Source of the DNA: Dyadobacter sp. NIV53
GTDB lineage: Bacteria; Bacteroidota; Bacteroidia; Cytophagales; Spirosomataceae
Assembly: GCF_019711195.1 (NCBI RefSeq)
Contig: NZ_CP081299.1
Location: 4,808,501-4,872,500 of the forward strand
Reading direction: 5' to 3'
DNA: 64,000 bases
The notes beneath the pieces were generated by a model that did not search any database, was not told the origin of the DNA, and worked only from the letters and a program-made list of their open reading frames with translations. This document shows, piece by piece, positions 42,505-52,205 of this stretch. The stretch's first letter is position 1; every line of letters begins with the position of its first letter. A program made the translations under genes and the position numbers.

Positions 42505-44756
42505 ATGGAAACGGAAAATAAAGCTATCAATACCAAAAAAGTTACACTTCCCGTAACCGGAATGTCCTGTGCAGCCTGTGCAGTGAGTGTGGAATCAATG
42601 CTTAAGAGCACGCAAGGTGTGACAGACGCAGGTGTGAATTATGCCAACCAGTCAGCGTGGGTAGATTTTGATCCTAAGTCGACAGATTTGCAGTCTTTAG
42701 ATAAGGTTTTACAAGGAGTTGGATACGGATTTATTATCAACGATGACGAAGATGAAGTAATAGCTGAGCAGGAAAAAATACAGTTCGAGCATTACAACAG
42801 CTTAAAAAAGAAAACAATATGGACAGGAATACTTGCCGTTCCGGTTGTATTGACCGGTATGTTCTTTATGGATCAACCGGATGTTTCAGCGCGATACAGC
42901 AATTATATTATGCTGGCTTTAACGGCTCCTATATTGTTCTTTTTTGGACAGGATTTTTTTATCAATGCATGGAAACAGGCGAAACATGGCAGGTCCAACA
43001 TGGATACGCTGGTGGCTTTAAGCACCGGAATAGCTTTTCTGTTCAGTACATTTAATACGTTTTATCCTGAGTTTTGGCATACCAGAAGACTTCACGCTCA
43101 TGTGTATTTTGAAGCAGCTGCGGTAATTATTTTCTTTATTTTGTTGGGAAAGTTACTGGAAGAAAAAGCCAAGACAAATACATCCGGAGCATTGAAAAAA
43201 CTGATTGGTTTACAGCCTAAAACCGTTAGAATAATCCGGGATAAAAATGAAATTGAAATTCCGGTTAAAGACGTTTTGCTATATGATGAGATTATAATCC
43301 GTTCTGGAGAAAAAATCCCGGTGGATGGAAAAGTGATAAGCGGGAGTTCGTATGTGGATGAAAGCCTGATGACCGGTGAGCCAGTTGCTGCTGAAAAAAA
43401 GCAGGATCTCAGGTTTTTGCGGGAACGATCAACCAACAGGGAAGTTTCACTTTTACAGCTGAAAAAATTGGAAAGAATACCGTTCTGGCACAGATCATTA
43501 AAACTGTTCAGGCAGCACAGGGAAGTAAAGCACCGGTACAGCGTTTGGTTGATAAAATTGCAGGAATATTTGTTCCTGTTGTCATAGGAATTGCAGTACT
43601 CACGTTCATTATCTGGATGTTTTTTGGCGGAGAAAATGCATTGACACACGCGCTTTTAGCATCCGTTTCTGTTCTGGTGATTGCCTGTCCCTGTGCTCTG
43701 GGGCTAGCCACTCCAACAGCTATTATGGTCGGAGTAGGAAAAGGCGCTGAAAATAATATCCTTATCCGTGATGCAGAAAGTCTGGAAAAAGCGCAGGAGG
43801 TAAATGTAGTAATTCTGGATAAAACAGGTACACTTACCCAGGGCCATCCGCAGGTAACAAACTGGAAATGGATTGATGACCTGACTAATAAAGACCAGCA
43901 TGCAGCTGCCATCAGGCTTTTGGAATCACGTTCGGAACATCCATTGGCTCAGGCGATCATAAATTATGCCGTGGAAATTAATGTGGGGAAAATTGAAAAA
44001 TTTGAATCAGTAACGGGTAACGGAATCAAAGGAACTATAAATGGGAACGAATATTTGATAGGAACACTTTCATTTCTTGAAAAAGAAGGCGCAAAACTAA
44101 ATCCTGAATTAGAAAAACTAGCCGGAATCCAGCGTGAAGCGGCACAAACTGTTATTGGTGTAAGTGCAAATCGGGTACAGGTTGCGCTTATTTCTATTGC
44201 TGATCCATTAAAAACAACTTCTGCCAAAGCTGTCAAACAACTTTTGGCTCAGGGGATTGAAGTATATATGTTAACCGGCGATAATGCACAAACCGCGGCA
44301 GCCGTCGCCAGACAAGTAGGAATAGCAAATTATCATGCAGAAGTGAAGCCTGATGATAAAATGCAGTTTGTGAAAAGATTACAGGAGCAGGGTAAAATTG
44401 TTGCCATGGTGGGCGACGGAATAAATGATTCACAGGCATTGGCGCAGGCTGACGTTAGTATTGCAATGGGAAAAGGCTCAGATATTGCGATGGATGTGGC
44501 CAAAATGACTCTCATTACTTCCGATTTAATGGTACTGCCCAAAGCACTGAAACTGTCTAAAAAAACAGTAGCGACGATCAAACAAAATCTGTTCTGGGCT
44601 TTTATTTACAACGTAATAGGAATCCCGATTGCTGCCGGAATCCTGTTTCCATTGAATGGTTTTCTTTTAAATCCCATGATTGCAGGCGCTGCGATGGCTC
44701 TAAGTTCAGTATCTGTTGTGACGAACAGTTTGAGGCTACGGAGTGTGAAGTTGTAG
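42505..44756 (+). pseudogene. copA: Copper-exporting P1B-type ATPase, -1 frameshift at A7
   Basis: Two frames encode a complete CopA of about 750 residues with one N-terminal HMA domain (TGMSCAACAVSVES). The first frame (from ATG 42505, not 42466) covers HMA, four helices, and the actuator domain with MTGEPV, then runs off-frame to a stop at 43587. The second supplies QVFAGTINQQGSFTFTA onward, the copper-site CPCALGLATPTA, DKTGTLTQG (phosphorylated Asp), SEHPLAQAI and GDGINDSQALAQADVSIAMG. A -1 shift on the A7 run 43394-43400 restores ...VAAEKKAGSQVFAG. The enzyme exports Cu(I) from the cytosol. Sequencing loss of one A, poly-A slippage or true damage are all possible. Its operator resembles that of the copper cluster at 53.4 kb. 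Confidence 0.85.
43395..43401 (+). other. A_AAA_AAG slippery heptamer at the copA frame junction
   Basis: Zero-frame codons GAA AAA AAG contain A AAA AAG; a -1 slip gives GAA AAA AAA GCA, continuing into the conserved CopA frame. As with the TlpA-like gene, deletion of one A from an A8 tract would create the same heptamer, so the motif alone is not proof of programming. Confidence 0.55.
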
Positions 44757-44894
44757 AGATGTATTTTTAATTGTTACGCAATCGACTTCATAAGGACGTT
44801 TCTTCGGTAGCAAAATTTAGCAGATTTTGAAGCAATGGCGTTCCATTGGAACGGTTAGTAAAAATGCAATAATAATGAAGCCAGTTATAAAATA

Positions 44895-45749
44895 TCACCT
44901 GCCAATCATCAGTGCTTCCTGTTCAAGCCCTTTTTTGTATTTATGAAGCAGCGAAATAAGCAACTGAACGTTATCTTCAATCTCATCTGAAACATTGAGC
45001 TGCTGCTGATCGTACAATTTTCGGTTACCATATTTTTCGATCAGCTGTTCAATATTCTCAGGAATAAAAAATGAGGCTTTATTACCTAAATGCTTTTTGT
45101 ACTCCTGAAAATAGATATTGATTCCTGCAAAATCATAGTCGCCAAAATGCCGGTATCCGTTAGGAATATTTTGCAGCCATCTGATCAGATCTTTGCTTTG
45201 GCCTTGCGGATAACGGCTCACAAACAATGCTTTTACATCTGGAAATAAGTAACGCTGTTTCTCAATAGCGCAAAAATTCTCTGCATTTTCTACTCCGATA
45301 ATGACCACATCTGGTGCAGGAATGAATTTTTCAAAATCATAAATAAACTGGAAAATGCCAGGTGTAGGATTAACACTAAAAAAGCTGCTATTTAAAAACG
45401 CATCAATCGGTTCATAACTATTTACCAGAAAGCCTTTGAACGTTCTGCGGATAATCGTTTTTGAATCCGCTGCAACCTGCACCAATGCTGCCCGTGTAAT
45501 TTCTGCATTTCGTAATACTTCAATATACTCCTGTAAATCTGAAATTGAGAATTTATTAAGTAAATAATCTCTTAATGCAGCCGAATTTGTAACATGTAAC
45601 ATACTTTTGGTACGTCCCGATCGCCTGTCTGTTATGATTCCTTCTGCAATTAAATCGTTTACGAAAGCATGTTTTACACTACTTGCCGAAAGCTGTCCGC
45701 CTTGTGCAAGTACAAGCAGTTTTTCGGCCAATGGAAGGGGAAGTGTCAT
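44895..45749 (-). CDS. jetD: Wadjet-type nuclease subunit JetD (MksG-like, Toprim fold)
   Basis: A 284-residue protein. The first 80 residues look like a winged helix (LAEKLLVLAQGGQLSASSVK, GIITDRRSGRTKSMLHVT). The C-terminal half is Toprim-like, with the glutamate in VVIIGVENAENFCAIEK (E154) and the D-x-D of YRHFGDYDFAGINIY (D204, D206). In Wadjet systems JetD cuts plasmid DNA that the JetABC condensin has extruded. It starts within the last four bases of jetC (ATGA overlap) and is last in the unit. It is short compared with the roughly 380-400 residues I recall for well-studied JetD proteins, so the arm domain is reduced. Family assignment rests on these motifs plus context. Confidence 0.85.
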   Translation of the reverse strand: MTLPLPLAEKLLVLAQGGQLSASSVKHAFVNDLIAEGIITDRRSGRTKSMLHVTNSAALRDYLLNKFSISDLQEYIEVLRNAEITRAALVQVAADSKTIIRRTFKGFLVNSYEPIDAFLNSSFFSVNPTPGIFQFIYDFEKFIPAPDVVIIGVENAENFCAIEKQRYLFPDVKALFVSRYPQGQSKDLIRWLQNIPNGYRHFGDYDFAGINIYFQEYKKHLGNKASFFIPENIEQLIEKYGNRKLYDQQQLNVSDEIEDNVQLLISLLHKYKKGLEQEALMIGR

Positions 45750-48700
45750 AAATCAGTTCCTTTTTTAATAAGCCGTTTGATATTGGTAATACTTCTGCTG
45801 TCTTTGGATAAAAGATATGTATAACGGTAATCGCTTGCATTATAAGAAGTTGGAGAGCTATTGATAAGTAATATATTCCGGTCATTTGCAAATTTCAAAA
45901 TTCCTTTGACATTGTTCGGATGCAATTTGCCAATTTCATCCATCATACAATGCAGCCTGAAATCCTTAAATTTTCTGGATGCATTATCCTTAAAAACATT
46001 CAGCAGCATAATATTGATCATCGCTTTCACCAGAATATCTGTTCCTTCCGAACCCACATTGGCAAGTTTTTCAACCCAGCCGCTGTCGTTATCATTTTCC
46101 ACAATGCGGAATTGCAATTCAAATGAATCGGAAAGGCTGATCTCTTTTTCTTTCCTGTTCATGATTTCTTTTGCAAAATCTTTCAACAGATCAATTGCCT
46201 TTTTATTTTGAACATCGCTGTCAACCGTTGAAAACAAATTAGCTGCGCCAAGGCTTAAAGCATGTTCGTCATTGAAGTTTTTGATGGCCAGTAACAAAGT
46301 CACAATTCTATTCTGACTGCCGGAAAGCCGTAATTTTATACTTTTGATAACACCGGCAAAATTGCGATCTTCAAAATCACCGTTGATATCCGTAATTACT
46401 TTTTGAATCTCACCTTCTTTGGAAACCAGTTCCGTTGTCTCCTTGCCAATTTGCCTGATTAAAGTTGCAAAGCGCTCATTGACACGCTTTTCATATTGAG
46501 AAATTTTATCTTCTTCCAGAAATTCATATAGCATTTCGGCAAACGTTATAAATTCATCCCTGTCACTCAGGTTTGTTTTAAAATCAAAAATATTATTGGG
46601 AGAAAAATTACTTAGAAACTTATTTCCTGCTGCCTGCAACTCGCTGAACCGGTTTTGTAAGGTATATATTTTAGCGTTTATTAAATCAATCAGCGCTTTA
46701 AGGTCCGGCCTGTCTTTTACAGGTTTTTGTAGTTGAATACTGTACATGGATATCTCTGTGTAATTTTCAGTTAGCCGGAATTCTTCAAAAGTTTTGAGGC
46801 CATCTTTAATAGTGGAAATCCGGCTTTTCAAGCCATTCAGAACAATATTTAAATTATCAATATCCAGTTTTAATTTTTTTCGCTGCAATTCATATTTTTC
46901 CTTTTCTGTTTCCAACTGGCTTTCTTTCAGTTTCTTGTCTGCTTTAAAACTGTCCACATTATCAAAAAGCTCGCGTTTGTCTTTATTGTATTCCGCTACT
47001 ATATCCCTGTTTGCTTCTATATAATCAAGTTCTTTTTTAATGCTATCCAGTGCATGATCAATTCCGGAAATACGTTCCGTTTCAGCTCCGCCACGTTTCA
47101 GATCATCATTTTGCTGTTGTTTTAACTCCGCTATCCTTTCAGCACTTTGTTTCTTTTTTGTTAATATTTCAGCGTTTAATTCTGTAATTTTTTCTGCTAT
47201 CAGTTGTTCTTCTGCAAATACTTTTTTCTTCTGTTCCTTCTCCTTGTTATCTATTTGCTTCTGGACATTCGATTCAATATTGTTATAATGCGCCTGTTCT
47301 TTCAATAATTCTTCTGTTGCAATTACCAGATCCTGCTCAATTTCCTGAATAACTTTTGCTTTTTCGGTTGTGGCTTTTGTTATTAATCCGGTAAGGTTTA
47401 CTTCATTTTTCTGTAAATCATCTTTTGATTTTTCCAGCTCATATTCTGCCTGATAACCTGCATCTTTCAGTTCCTTTATTTTTGGCTGGTATTTTCTTTT
47501 CAACTTATCCGCGTCCTCCTTTTTCTGCTCATTCAGTGCATTCAGACTAATACTGTTCGCTTCTGATTTTTTCTGAACCTGAGATTTTTCACGCTGATAA
47601 TCAGCAACTGTTTTAACTGTTTTGTTTATTTCATCCAGGTCTATCTTAATACCGAACATGGAATCATTCCCCGATACCAATTCCGGCGAAAGCCCGGTTT
47701 GAAACAACACTTTTTCTTCATCTATTACCTTCCCTATTGTCAATTCCCAGCCCGGTACATTGTCGCTCAGCCAGCCGTATAATGAATCTTTGTCCTGTGC
47801 CAGTTTAATATCAATAGCAGCAATAGCCATTACAAACTGATCTGCTTCCTGTTTTAGTTTTCCTGCTTTTGTGCCAAAAATAAGTTCTTCCCTTTTCGTA
47901 TCCAGTTCCCATTGCTTTTGGTATGTTTCTACCTGTTTTTTATAATCAGCAATATCTACAGAAGCAGCTTTAATTTTTTGTTCTAACGTGCCGATCTCAG
48001 CTTTCACCAACTCTGTTTCTTTTTCAAAATACCGTTCTAACTGCGCTTTTTGCTTTTGAAGTTTCAGTTCCTGAATAACCTCTTTCTTTTGATCTACCGT
48101 ATTCAAGGCAGTTTCCAGCGCTATTTTATTCTGCTTTCTTATTTCCTCAAATAGTGCCCTGTATTGGTCATTTATATCATTTTTAAATTGTAGTAATGAG
48201 GTTTGCAATCCATGTTTACGGGCTTGTATTTCATTCTCAAAACCCGCAAGCGCATTATTCTGCTGCGTTATCAGTGCATCATAACGATTGCTTATTTCCC
48301 TGAATTTTAAGGAAAGCAATTCCTTTTCGTCCAGTAATCTTTTTTGTTCCCGTTCCGAGTCCTGTTTTTTGGATACGCGTTGAATAATGCCGGTTATGTT
48401 TAATCTTTCATATTCATCTGCTTTACGTTTTGCCTTTTTCAGGTCGCTGTCCAGATAATTGATAACTTTTTGGATATCTTCTCTTTTTGTTTGAAATCTA
48501 TCTGCAAGTTCTCCGGCTTTTTTGGACAATATCTGGAATTTAGCTTCTTCACCTGATAATTGTCTTTCCAGTTCCGGTAAATCCTTTTGCTCACCTTCAT
48601 AGGTCTGAAACAACTGAATAGCAGTTTCCTGTTTTTCCTGATTTAAAAACCTGATTTCCGCATGTAATCGGGCAATTTTTTCAGCCTGCTTCCTTACCGT

Positions 48701-49414
48701 TATATCACCCGCCTTATTTTTCTCAGTCCACTTGTTAATATCGGCGAGTTGCGTGTCAAAATTGCGGAGATGCAGGTCGTAATTGTCAAGCGGGATCTTT
48801 ACATCTTCTTCATTCAGAGACATAATGATGGTTTGCTTGATAAACTCGGCATCCAGTTTGGAGTTCAGAAATACATTTTGAATAGTACGCGGAATATTCT
48901 GGTACTGGCGGCTTTCTATCAGTGCAAACTTCCTCAGTTCCGAATCCAGGCCTTTGTTGTTTCCATACAAAATGTCGCGGTATTCTTCATAGCGATCAAT
49001 TTTTCTTGAATAATGGCTTCCATTACGCGTCAGGCTGTTACGGATACTTTCCCATTCCCTTGGTGTCCTGTTTTCATCTATAAAATTTTCCATTTTAAAG
49101 GCTCCGTCCAGAAACCGGAAACTTGCTCTTCCCTGCGATTTGTACGCAAGAATGCAATAAGGGCCGGTTTCGCGCATCACTTCGTAAATAATGGAGGAGT
49201 TGCCTTTTGGAAAATAATATTCATCAAAAGAATCCTTACTCTTTTCAATGCCCAGTTTCATTTTATCGGCATTGTAGAAAAACAAAATCGCCCGTAATGC
49301 TGTGCTTTTTCCAACTCCTTGTGTACCAATAAAATGGACATTTCCATCTATCGCCACTTCGGCATATCTGACTTTGGCACTTTCAATAAAAATGATTTTA
49401 TTCAGGAATCTCAT
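45746..49414 (-). CDS. jetC: Wadjet-type condensin ATPase JetC (MksB-like SMC protein)
   Basis: A 1222-residue SMC-like ATPase. Walker A GTQGVGKST lies at residues 30-38 in the N-terminal head. Very long coiled-coil arms rich in Glu, Lys, Gln and Leu occupy about 230-1000. The C-terminal head has a signature-like NVGSEGTDILVKAM (about 1119-1132) and Walker B HCMMDEIGKL (D1159, E1160). Roughly in the middle the hinge region reads SLYGWLSDNVPGWELTIGKV and DSMFGIKIDLDEI, breaking the coiled coil. In MksB/JetC such proteins dimerise and extrude DNA loops. It overlaps jetB by 17 bp and jetD by 4 bp, so expression is tightly coupled. Length is in the range of JetC/MksB. Confidence 0.88.
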   Translation of the reverse strand: MRFLNKIIFIESAKVRYAEVAIDGNVHFIGTQGVGKSTALRAILFFYNADKMKLGIEKSKDSFDEYYFPKGNSSIIYEVMRETGPYCILAYKSQGRASFRFLDGAFKMENFIDENRTPREWESIRNSLTRNGSHYSRKIDRYEEYRDILYGNNKGLDSELRKFALIESRQYQNIPRTIQNVFLNSKLDAEFIKQTIIMSLNEEDVKIPLDNYDLHLRNFDTQLADINKWTEKNKAGDITVRKQAEKIARLHAEIRFLNQEKQETAIQLFQTYEGEQKDLPELERQLSGEEAKFQILSKKAGELADRFQTKREDIQKVINYLDSDLKKAKRKADEYERLNITGIIQRVSKKQDSEREQKRLLDEKELLSLKFREISNRYDALITQQNNALAGFENEIQARKHGLQTSLLQFKNDINDQYRALFEEIRKQNKIALETALNTVDQKKEVIQELKLQKQKAQLERYFEKETELVKAEIGTLEQKIKAASVDIADYKKQVETYQKQWELDTKREELIFGTKAGKLKQEADQFVMAIAAIDIKLAQDKDSLYGWLSDNVPGWELTIGKVIDEEKVLFQTGLSPELVSGNDSMFGIKIDLDEINKTVKTVADYQREKSQVQKKSEANSISLNALNEQKKEDADKLKRKYQPKIKELKDAGYQAEYELEKSKDDLQKNEVNLTGLITKATTEKAKVIQEIEQDLVIATEELLKEQAHYNNIESNVQKQIDNKEKEQKKKVFAEEQLIAEKITELNAEILTKKKQSAERIAELKQQQNDDLKRGGAETERISGIDHALDSIKKELDYIEANRDIVAEYNKDKRELFDNVDSFKADKKLKESQLETEKEKYELQRKKLKLDIDNLNIVLNGLKSRISTIKDGLKTFEEFRLTENYTEISMYSIQLQKPVKDRPDLKALIDLINAKIYTLQNRFSELQAAGNKFLSNFSPNNIFDFKTNLSDRDEFITFAEMLYEFLEEDKISQYEKRVNERFATLIRQIGKETTELVSKEGEIQKVITDINGDFEDRNFAGVIKSIKLRLSGSQNRIVTLLLAIKNFNDEHALSLGAANLFSTVDSDVQNKKAIDLLKDFAKEIMNRKEKEISLSDSFELQFRIVENDNDSGWVEKLANVGSEGTDILVKAMINIMLLNVFKDNASRKFKDFRLHCMMDEIGKLHPNNVKGILKFANDRNILLINSSPTSYNASDYRYTYLLSKDSRSITNIKRLIKKGTDL

Positions 49415-49973
49415 TGACTACCGTTTCGGGAATGTTGATGGATAATATTAATTGCTCCATGTAATTGAAAGAAGCAAGAGCTTTGTAAGAAGTGGATATT
49501 TCGTTTTCAAGATCAATAAAATTGTCTTTTTCCAGAATATCAAGGATCTTGTCAATAATGTCAGCGTGTTTTTCTTTTCCTGGTGTGTACTTTTTCAAGC
49601 CTTCCAGTTTGATCTTTAAATCGGCATCAACAGATAATTTTACCAGAATATCGGATGGTGAAAACCGGTAGCCTGAGCCAAAAGAATTATCAAAGGTTTT
49701 GAAAAAATCCAGGATATCTATCCATTTGAAAGCGGCTTCCAGTTTCCGTTCCAGATCCGTTTTATTCTCCTTTCTGGTAAACATGAAATACTCGTCACCT
49801 TTTTCCAAAATGAAATTGATGGCGATAAAATAATCATATAGATCATCAAAGTTTTCATCGATCACCGTATATAATTTTCGCAGCTTGTCATCCGTACTAT
49901 TGGAACATATAAACTGCCCCTTGTTCATTAATTCGAATATGTCGGAAGTCTGTTTGGGTAAATGCATGTTCAT
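49398..49973 (-). CDS. jetB: Wadjet-type kite subunit JetB (MksE-like)
   Basis: A 191-residue acidic protein with no strong sequence motif but the right size and place for JetB/MksE, which binds the kleisin. It begins MNMHLPKQTSDIFELMNKGQ; an internal ATG at residue 3 is an alternative start. It continues with winged-helix-like segments (FICSNSTDDKLRKLYTVID, KIKLEGLKKYTPGKEKHADI, ILEKDNFIDLENEIST). Its start codon directly abuts the jetA stop and its end overlaps jetC by 17 bp. The assignment rests mainly on operon position between a kleisin-like and an SMC-like gene. Confidence 0.78.
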   Translation of the reverse strand: MNMHLPKQTSDIFELMNKGQFICSNSTDDKLRKLYTVIDENFDDLYDYFIAINFILEKGDEYFMFTRKENKTDLERKLEAAFKWIDILDFFKTFDNSFGSGYRFSPSDILVKLSVDADLKIKLEGLKKYTPGKEKHADIIDKILDILEKDNFIDLENEISTSYKALASFNYMEQLILSINIPETVVNEIPE

Positions 49974-51173
49974 TTATTTGGGATAAATCATGGCAAATTC
50001 TGTATCCTCTCTGCTATTATAAAGATCCGTAATTTTAAATAACGCGTCATATTGAGAAACCATCTGGCAATATATCGTGATGCGCTCATCAAAACTCACT
50101 TCTTTGTCAAAATTGTAATTCAAAACGAAGTCGAAAAGATTATTGCTTCCTGCCAGAAATCCATTTTTAACTTCATCCAGATTGATCTGAAATTCTTCTT
50201 CAACCTGTGTTTCCAGGTCTTCGTTGGAAATACTACCGGCAAGTGGCTGGGTTACTTTTATGCCCGTCCGGATCCGTTTAGATATTTTCCCGATCAGATC
50301 CGGTATTTCATTGTCTGTTTGTAAAACTTCCAGTGATATTTTGAGTGGATATACCGGATTAGGTTCAAAAATTACCGCATTGTTCACAGCCAGTATTTCC
50401 TTAATGTTGGTCTTGCTTTTCAGCGTAAACTGATCTTTCAGATATTTTATCTGTCTCAGTTTTTCTATCACACCACTGTGGTATTTGATACGGTTAAGAA
50501 ATTCTATAATTTGTTTTTGAATGTCGATCAGGTTATGCAGGCATTCATTCAGCTGTAATCTGAGTACGATAATAATGCGGTTTAATTCTTCATCCGCGGC
50601 TACTTTAAAGAACGTTTGCTCCTCTTCGCCGGAAATCAGCTGTTCCGTTTGTCCGATCAGCGCATAAATATCATGTCGCTTATCATCCAAATGTTCCAGC
50701 TTAGCTTTTTTGATCTTATAATTAGGTTCGTGTTTGAACGTATTATCAATATTCCGGTTCAGGTCAACCACATTTCTCAGGGCAATAATACCTATTTTTC
50801 TAAGCGCGTTTTTGACCTGGCGCAGGTAGCCATATTTTCGGGTTTCACTGTTTTCCTGCAAATAATAAAGAATACTGTGTTTGATATTCTGAATATGCTC
50901 ATTGATATAAGACACATTGATTTCCTCATTTACTTCCAGTATCTGCTCAAAAAATTGCAGAAACTGGTCGTCCAGTTCTAGGTTGTTGCCGTTCTGCCGG
51001 ATTACAGAATAATGGATCAGCGTTCTTATTTTATCTTCATCGAAGTCAACCAGTTCCAGTGCATGATCATATTTATAAGCAAGGCTTTTCCTTTTTTCAA
51101 ACAGCGCTATAATTAGCTTGTGCTCGCGGTTGAGTACTACTAACAGTTCCTTAATGGAAGAGAATGTTTTCAT
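49974..51173 (-). CDS. jetA: Wadjet-type kleisin subunit JetA (MksF-like)
   Basis: The first gene of the four-gene unit encodes 399 residues. The N-terminal part looks like paired winged helices (TFSSIKELLVVLNREHKLII, EDKIRTLIHYSVIRQNGNNL, QFFEQILEVNEEINVSYINE), followed by long helices that could form the kleisin neck (NALRKIGIIALRNVVDLNRN, LNRIIIVLRLQLNECLHNLI). A beta-rich C-terminal part follows (AVNNAVIFEPNPVYPLKISL). This matches JetA/MksF/MukF architecture, although detectable motifs are weak. Together with JetB and JetC it would form the loop-extruding complex. The promoter was not identified in the 345 bp upstream. Confidence 0.8.
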   Translation of the reverse strand: MKTFSSIKELLVVLNREHKLIIALFEKRKSLAYKYDHALELVDFDEDKIRTLIHYSVIRQNGNNLELDDQFLQFFEQILEVNEEINVSYINEHIQNIKHSILYYLQENSETRKYGYLRQVKNALRKIGIIALRNVVDLNRNIDNTFKHEPNYKIKKAKLEHLDDKRHDIYALIGQTEQLISGEEEQTFFKVAADEELNRIIIVLRLQLNECLHNLIDIQKQIIEFLNRIKYHSGVIEKLRQIKYLKDQFTLKSKTNIKEILAVNNAVIFEPNPVYPLKISLEVLQTDNEIPDLIGKISKRIRTGIKVTQPLAGSISNEDLETQVEEEFQINLDEVKNGFLAGSNNLFDFVLNYNFDKEVSFDERITIYCQMVSQYDALFKITDLYNSREDTEFAMIYPK

Positions 51174-51518
51174 ATATGGCTATGGCTGCGATAAAAATTA
51201 GACATGCAATTTATTGGTTCTTCTTTAAAATTATTGGAAATGAGGAAAGGAAATGAAAATCGCGGATCAGAATCTATGATGTCTGCTAGTGTTAAGTTAA
51301 GCATGAAATGGCATTTTCCACCGCCGGCGGACAACTAGGGCACAAATCCACTAAGATTCTTATTTCCAATTTATTATACTTTGTATCTTCGTTTCTTTGT
51401 GGCAAACCTCATTTCATTCTTAACCTAACTCGTGGTCAGGAATTGTCACTTTGCTGCTTGGATAAAATGGATAAAAGCTTAAATTTGATAAAACACTATA
51501 CACAGCTAAACGCCATTC
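51174..51518. other. Intergenic region between jetA and the Uma2 gene
   Basis: Divergent gap of 345 bp, AT-rich. It contains a small GC-rich palindrome (CCGCCGGCGG, about 51321-51330) and, on the plus strand, a TATCTTCG near 51386 that may be a weak -7 box for the Uma2 gene. No RNA gene or convincing ORF was seen. Confidence 0.4.
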
Positions 51519-52109
51519 ATGCAAACAACAACACTTGTGACCCGCGAAGAATACTTTGATTTACTGGCAAAATCTGATGTGAAACTTGAATATCATTCAG
51601 GTGAAATAATTGCTATGGCTGGTGCGCAACCTGCTCATAACCGAATTTGTATAACATTGGCAAGGGCACTAGAAAATTGTTTAGAGTCAGGTAGTTGTAT
51701 GATTTTAAACAGTGATCAGTTAATTAAAATAGAAGAATGCCAAAAATATTCGTTTCCGGATTTAGTAATTGTGTGCAAAAAGCCCATCTACGAAAAATCG
51801 CCGCAAGGAATAGATGCGCTCGAAAATCCTGAAATTATCATAGAAGTTTTATCCGATTCAACGGAAAGCTACGACCGGTTAGAAAAATTTGATTGTTATA
51901 AAACAATCCCTTCTTTTCGGGAATATGTATTGGTTTCTTCCAAAAAGAAGAAAGTTGAGGTGATTAAGAAATTAAGCGATGCCGAATGGCTGAGCCATAC
52001 GTATACGGAAAAGGATGAGAAAATATTGATCAATGAATGTTATATTTTGCTTGCAGATATTTATAACAAAGTAGAATTGCCCGGTCAGGAAATCATTCCC
52101 GCTTCATAG
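51519..52109 (+). CDS. Uma2 family endonuclease-fold protein (DUF820)
   Basis: An intact 196-residue Uma2 protein. The family layout is complete: VTREEYFDLLAKSDVKLEYH, GEIIAMAGAQPAHNRI, the catalytic-type core YSFPDLVIV and PEIIIEVLSDSTESYDRLEK, then FREYVLVSSKKKKVEVIKK. The acidic and lysine residues of the PD-(D/E)xK-like site appear present (E in EYHSGE, D in FPDLV, E in IIEVL). Function is unproven; Uma2 genes are often numerous and linked to mobile or defence regions. It lies just upstream of the Wadjet operon in divergent orientation. A broken paralog is at 33718. Confidence 0.92.
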   Translation: MQTTTLVTREEYFDLLAKSDVKLEYHSGEIIAMAGAQPAHNRICITLARALENCLESGSCMILNSDQLIKIEECQKYSFPDLVIVCKKPIYEKSPQGIDALENPEIIIEVLSDSTESYDRLEKFDCYKTIPSFREYVLVSSKKKKVEVIKKLSDAEWLSHTYTEKDEKILINECYILLADIYNKVELPGQEIIPAS

Positions 52110-52205
52110 AAAAATCCGGTTAATAAGTATGTAACAAACACGTAGGATATCTCTGGTAGTTTTAGAAAATTTGGTGACAATTTGTTACCTAAATTCTTCA
52201 TTTTC

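Noticed and set aside
42408..42611. Small minus-strand membrane protein (67 codons) overlapping the start of copA
   Set aside because: It covers the copA promoter and HMA domain on the opposite strand; no start context or homology pattern recognised.
42505..43587. Functional truncated CopA chaperone like the programmed E. coli copA product
   Set aside because: In E. coli the shift falls early and yields a metal-binding-domain protein. Here it falls after the actuator domain, leaving a membrane fragment without purpose, so that precedent does not carry over directly.
43508..43912. Minus-strand frames within copA
   Set aside because: Shadows of a strongly conserved P-type ATPase gene on the plus strand.
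44839..44853. CGTTCC-ATT-GGAACG hairpin between copA and jetD as a terminator
   Set aside because: Only 6 bp with no T-run on either strand; too weak to call.
46794..49297. Several plus-strand frames inside jetC
   Set aside because: Shadow frames opposite coiled-coil coding sequence, rich in Phe and Ile without recognisable motifs.
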